A DNA stretch of 64,000 nucleotides from assembly GCA_013399855.1 (NCBI GenBank), contig VXAY01003154.1, positions 250,106 to 314,105 of the forward strand, given 5' to 3'. The number at the start of each line of letters is the position of its first letter. Position 1 is the stretch's first letter. This stretch comes from Oxyruncus cristatus (lineage: Eukaryota; Chordata; Aves; Passeriformes; Cotingidae). A program made the translations under genes and the position numbers. Under the pieces are notes generated by a model that had not been told where the DNA came from, did no database searches, and was given only the letters and a program-made list of their open reading frames with translations. Of this stretch, positions 61,827 through 64,000 are shown one piece after another.

Positions 61827-64000
61827 CAGCTCTTGGGGTCTGGACTAGTGCACAAGGCTACACAAGTGAAACTCCCCAGCAGTGCCAAAAATATGGGTAG
61901 ATGTGCAATCTTTCAAAATTGCTATTTGCTTCACTTTGTTAGAGAAAAAAAAAAAATAGACATCTTGGAATTTTCCACTCAGACCATTATGGCCGAGATA
62001 TTTCTGAAGTGCTGCTTCATTAGATGTTCAAATACTTGAATCAAGTGGTGGAGAACTATAAGGGGAGCACAGAAGTGGAATAGACTGCCTTTTCTCATTG
62101 AAAATGCATCTAAAAATCTTATAAAAATATTAAAAATATTAATGAAAAATTAAGACTGAGCTGACAGCTAGGGTTTAATTGACATTTGTTCAGTTGACAT
62201 CTATTATTATGTGTGTTTTTTTTTTTCAGTTAGGCTTTTACTGTTGAAATTCCAGGGTTCTCCCACAAGGTTCCATCCAAGATAACCCAACTGTCCAGTA
62301 TTTCAAGGCTGAATCTCTTGTTTCTTGTAAATCTAATGTGATTTGTTATACTGCATCTGCCATTTGTTAGGAATTCCTTTTAATGGTCTAAATTTGTTCT
62401 GACATGGAAGCCACAGAACAAGTGATTGTTTATATATTATTTTATCTAGAGTAAATAGCAGACAGAACAAAGAATAATAATTTCTAAATATATGTTTCCT
62501 TGAATAATAATCTCTCTATATATTCTCCTTACGTATAATTCATCATTTCAGTATTTTCTTGCATGGTTTTTGTGAGTTTGCCTTGGCTGCTCTATTTCCC
62601 TTCCCTTATTGCTTCTGGAGAAAAACAGACTGCCTCACTCAGCATGCTCTCAGCATGTTCCTTCTATCTCCCTATGCCTTTTTTGTGTGCATGACAGCTT
62701 TCACTGATACATTGTGGGTGGTCTGATCTCCTCCAGAGCCTCTAAAGCTTAGGAGTTTTGACGTGGCACCAGGCTTATGGGAAGCATGCAGTTCTCCCCA
62801 GCCTTGCTCCCTTGAGCACTTCTTCCTCACTGATTCTGTTCCTTTTTGCTTCTGCTTTATCAATCTCACGTAACCCTTTGCAGAGAGACAGATCATGAAG
62901 AAAGTGTCATGAAGAAAGCCTCATTTCTTCCCCGGAATTCACGACAAACTATGTGTTTGTGCAATATCTGACGCTGTAAGGTCCAGGCTCTTATCAGGAC
63001 ATAAAAGATTAGAGAACAACTATTCCCTCTATAAACATCTCATCAAATAGCAGGAGGTTATAGATGCTTTTCATGCACTAATGCACTTCAGAAGTGTTCT
63101 CTGTGGCATGCATAAGCTACACATATCACTGAGGTATTATTATGAAAGATGACATAGATGTGAGCAAGAGTCTAGTTTGCTTATTTTCACTACAAAATGT
63201 AATTATGGAATTTGTCTACAAGCTTAAAAGGTCCTGATAAGGAAGACTGCAGGAATAATGCGAATACTAGCAATGCTAGATGAGAAATAATTTAAATTCT
63301 AGGTGGGACTGAAACATTAAACTCAGGGATCAGGAGGCCGAGTGAACCAAAGTCTTCTGATAGCTGGTTCATACCAATGTCTCTAAATGGCTTTCTGGGG
63401 CCCATCAGACTTATCCATCAAACAGAAAAAAAATCTACAAAGGCAGTAGGGGGCCATCTATTTTTATCAGAAAACCACATGAAAACCTGGCTGTATAGAT
63501 GGCAAGAAATTTTGACCCACAAGGAAATATTTTGGCTGAATATGTGAAAATCACCACAAAATAAAAAAAGTCAAATATACTTACTTGAACTATTAAGACA
63601 TAAAACTGATTTATATTTTCTGCATTCTTCCATGAAATAACACTCAGAAACTCCTGCTCAAATGCTTTTTTTATTTTTAATTTTGTTTTATGTCAACTCA
63701 AATTAGAAAAAGTTTCTATACTGAATCCAGTCCTGGAGCAGTTACAGAGGGTACCAGATTCAAGGCTCTAGGCCATTCCTTTTCTTGTGATATGGGAATC
63801 TGAGTTCAAGTTGTCTTGGTAGAAGGCTGAGCTTCATAAGCAACCTTAGCCTCATGGCTTACCTGACTTTTTTCTTCAATCAGTCAAGCGTAGCTCAGTT
63901 TTATATCTAATATAACAGCATAAAGAAAACACAGAAGAAAAACAAGAAGCAAAATTTTAGCAAAGAATAACACTTTTCCCTAAAACTTCACACAGGAAAT
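61827..64000. other. Gene-free AT-rich interval
   Basis: No gene or recognised repeat. An A12 run lies near 61945 and a T13 run at about 62215-62227. A 74-codon minus-strand frame (62672-62896) is unremarkable. Confidence 0.65.

Overview
The window is vertebrate nuclear DNA, almost certainly from a bird. The evidence is thirteen 3'-truncated CR1 LINE copies, several with the avian 3' end (octamer repeats of ATTCTATG) and the conserved wording of the CR1 reverse-transcriptase tail and 3' UTR. The base composition is AT-rich and CpG-poor. Mammalian Alu, L1 or MIR elements are absent, and so is any prokaryotic gene organisation. It reads as a gene desert or the interior of a very long intron on a macrochromosome-like segment.

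I find no protein-coding gene I can support. The longest open frame (153 codons, minus strand, 39422-39883) lies antisense over a CR1 copy. Frames of 100-136 codons outside repeats show no recognisable domain, and in AT-rich DNA of this size a few frames that long are expected by chance. No tRNA, rRNA, CRISPR array or CpG island was seen.

Layout: 1-14.6 kb is mostly unique AT-rich DNA. It holds two minus-strand CR1 copies, an 18-base poly-C run, two short exon-like segments with good splice signals, and a patch near 11.5-11.9 kb that keeps unusually many CpGs. From 14.6 to 16.8 kb there is a cluster: a very old CR1, an LTR-like dispersed repeat, an unexplained 460-bp patch open in three frames, and a short CR1 end. 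A 102-base assembly gap inside a (TTCCC)n tract lies at 20.0 kb. Two plus-strand CR1 copies of different lineages follow at 21.5-22.6 kb, and a second copy of the LTR-like repeat at 26.7-27.0 kb. From 29.5 to 39.9 kb there are four more CR1 copies, a small tandem repeat that starts at a CR1 break, and an extreme AT block. The stretch 39.85-51.7 kb has no CR1 that I could detect and contains segments that look like conserved non-coding elements. From 51.7 kb to the end there are three more CR1 copies, including the longest one (61.1-61.8 kb), and further unique DNA.

No genes work together here. The sequence records repeated CR1 insertion over a long time in non-coding DNA that may carry long-range regulatory elements. 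I did not find an undescribed biological system. The best leads are the CpG-retaining patch with an adjacent exon-like segment (11.46-11.9 kb), the CR1-free interval, the two-copy LTR-like family, and the gap in the TTCCC repeat.
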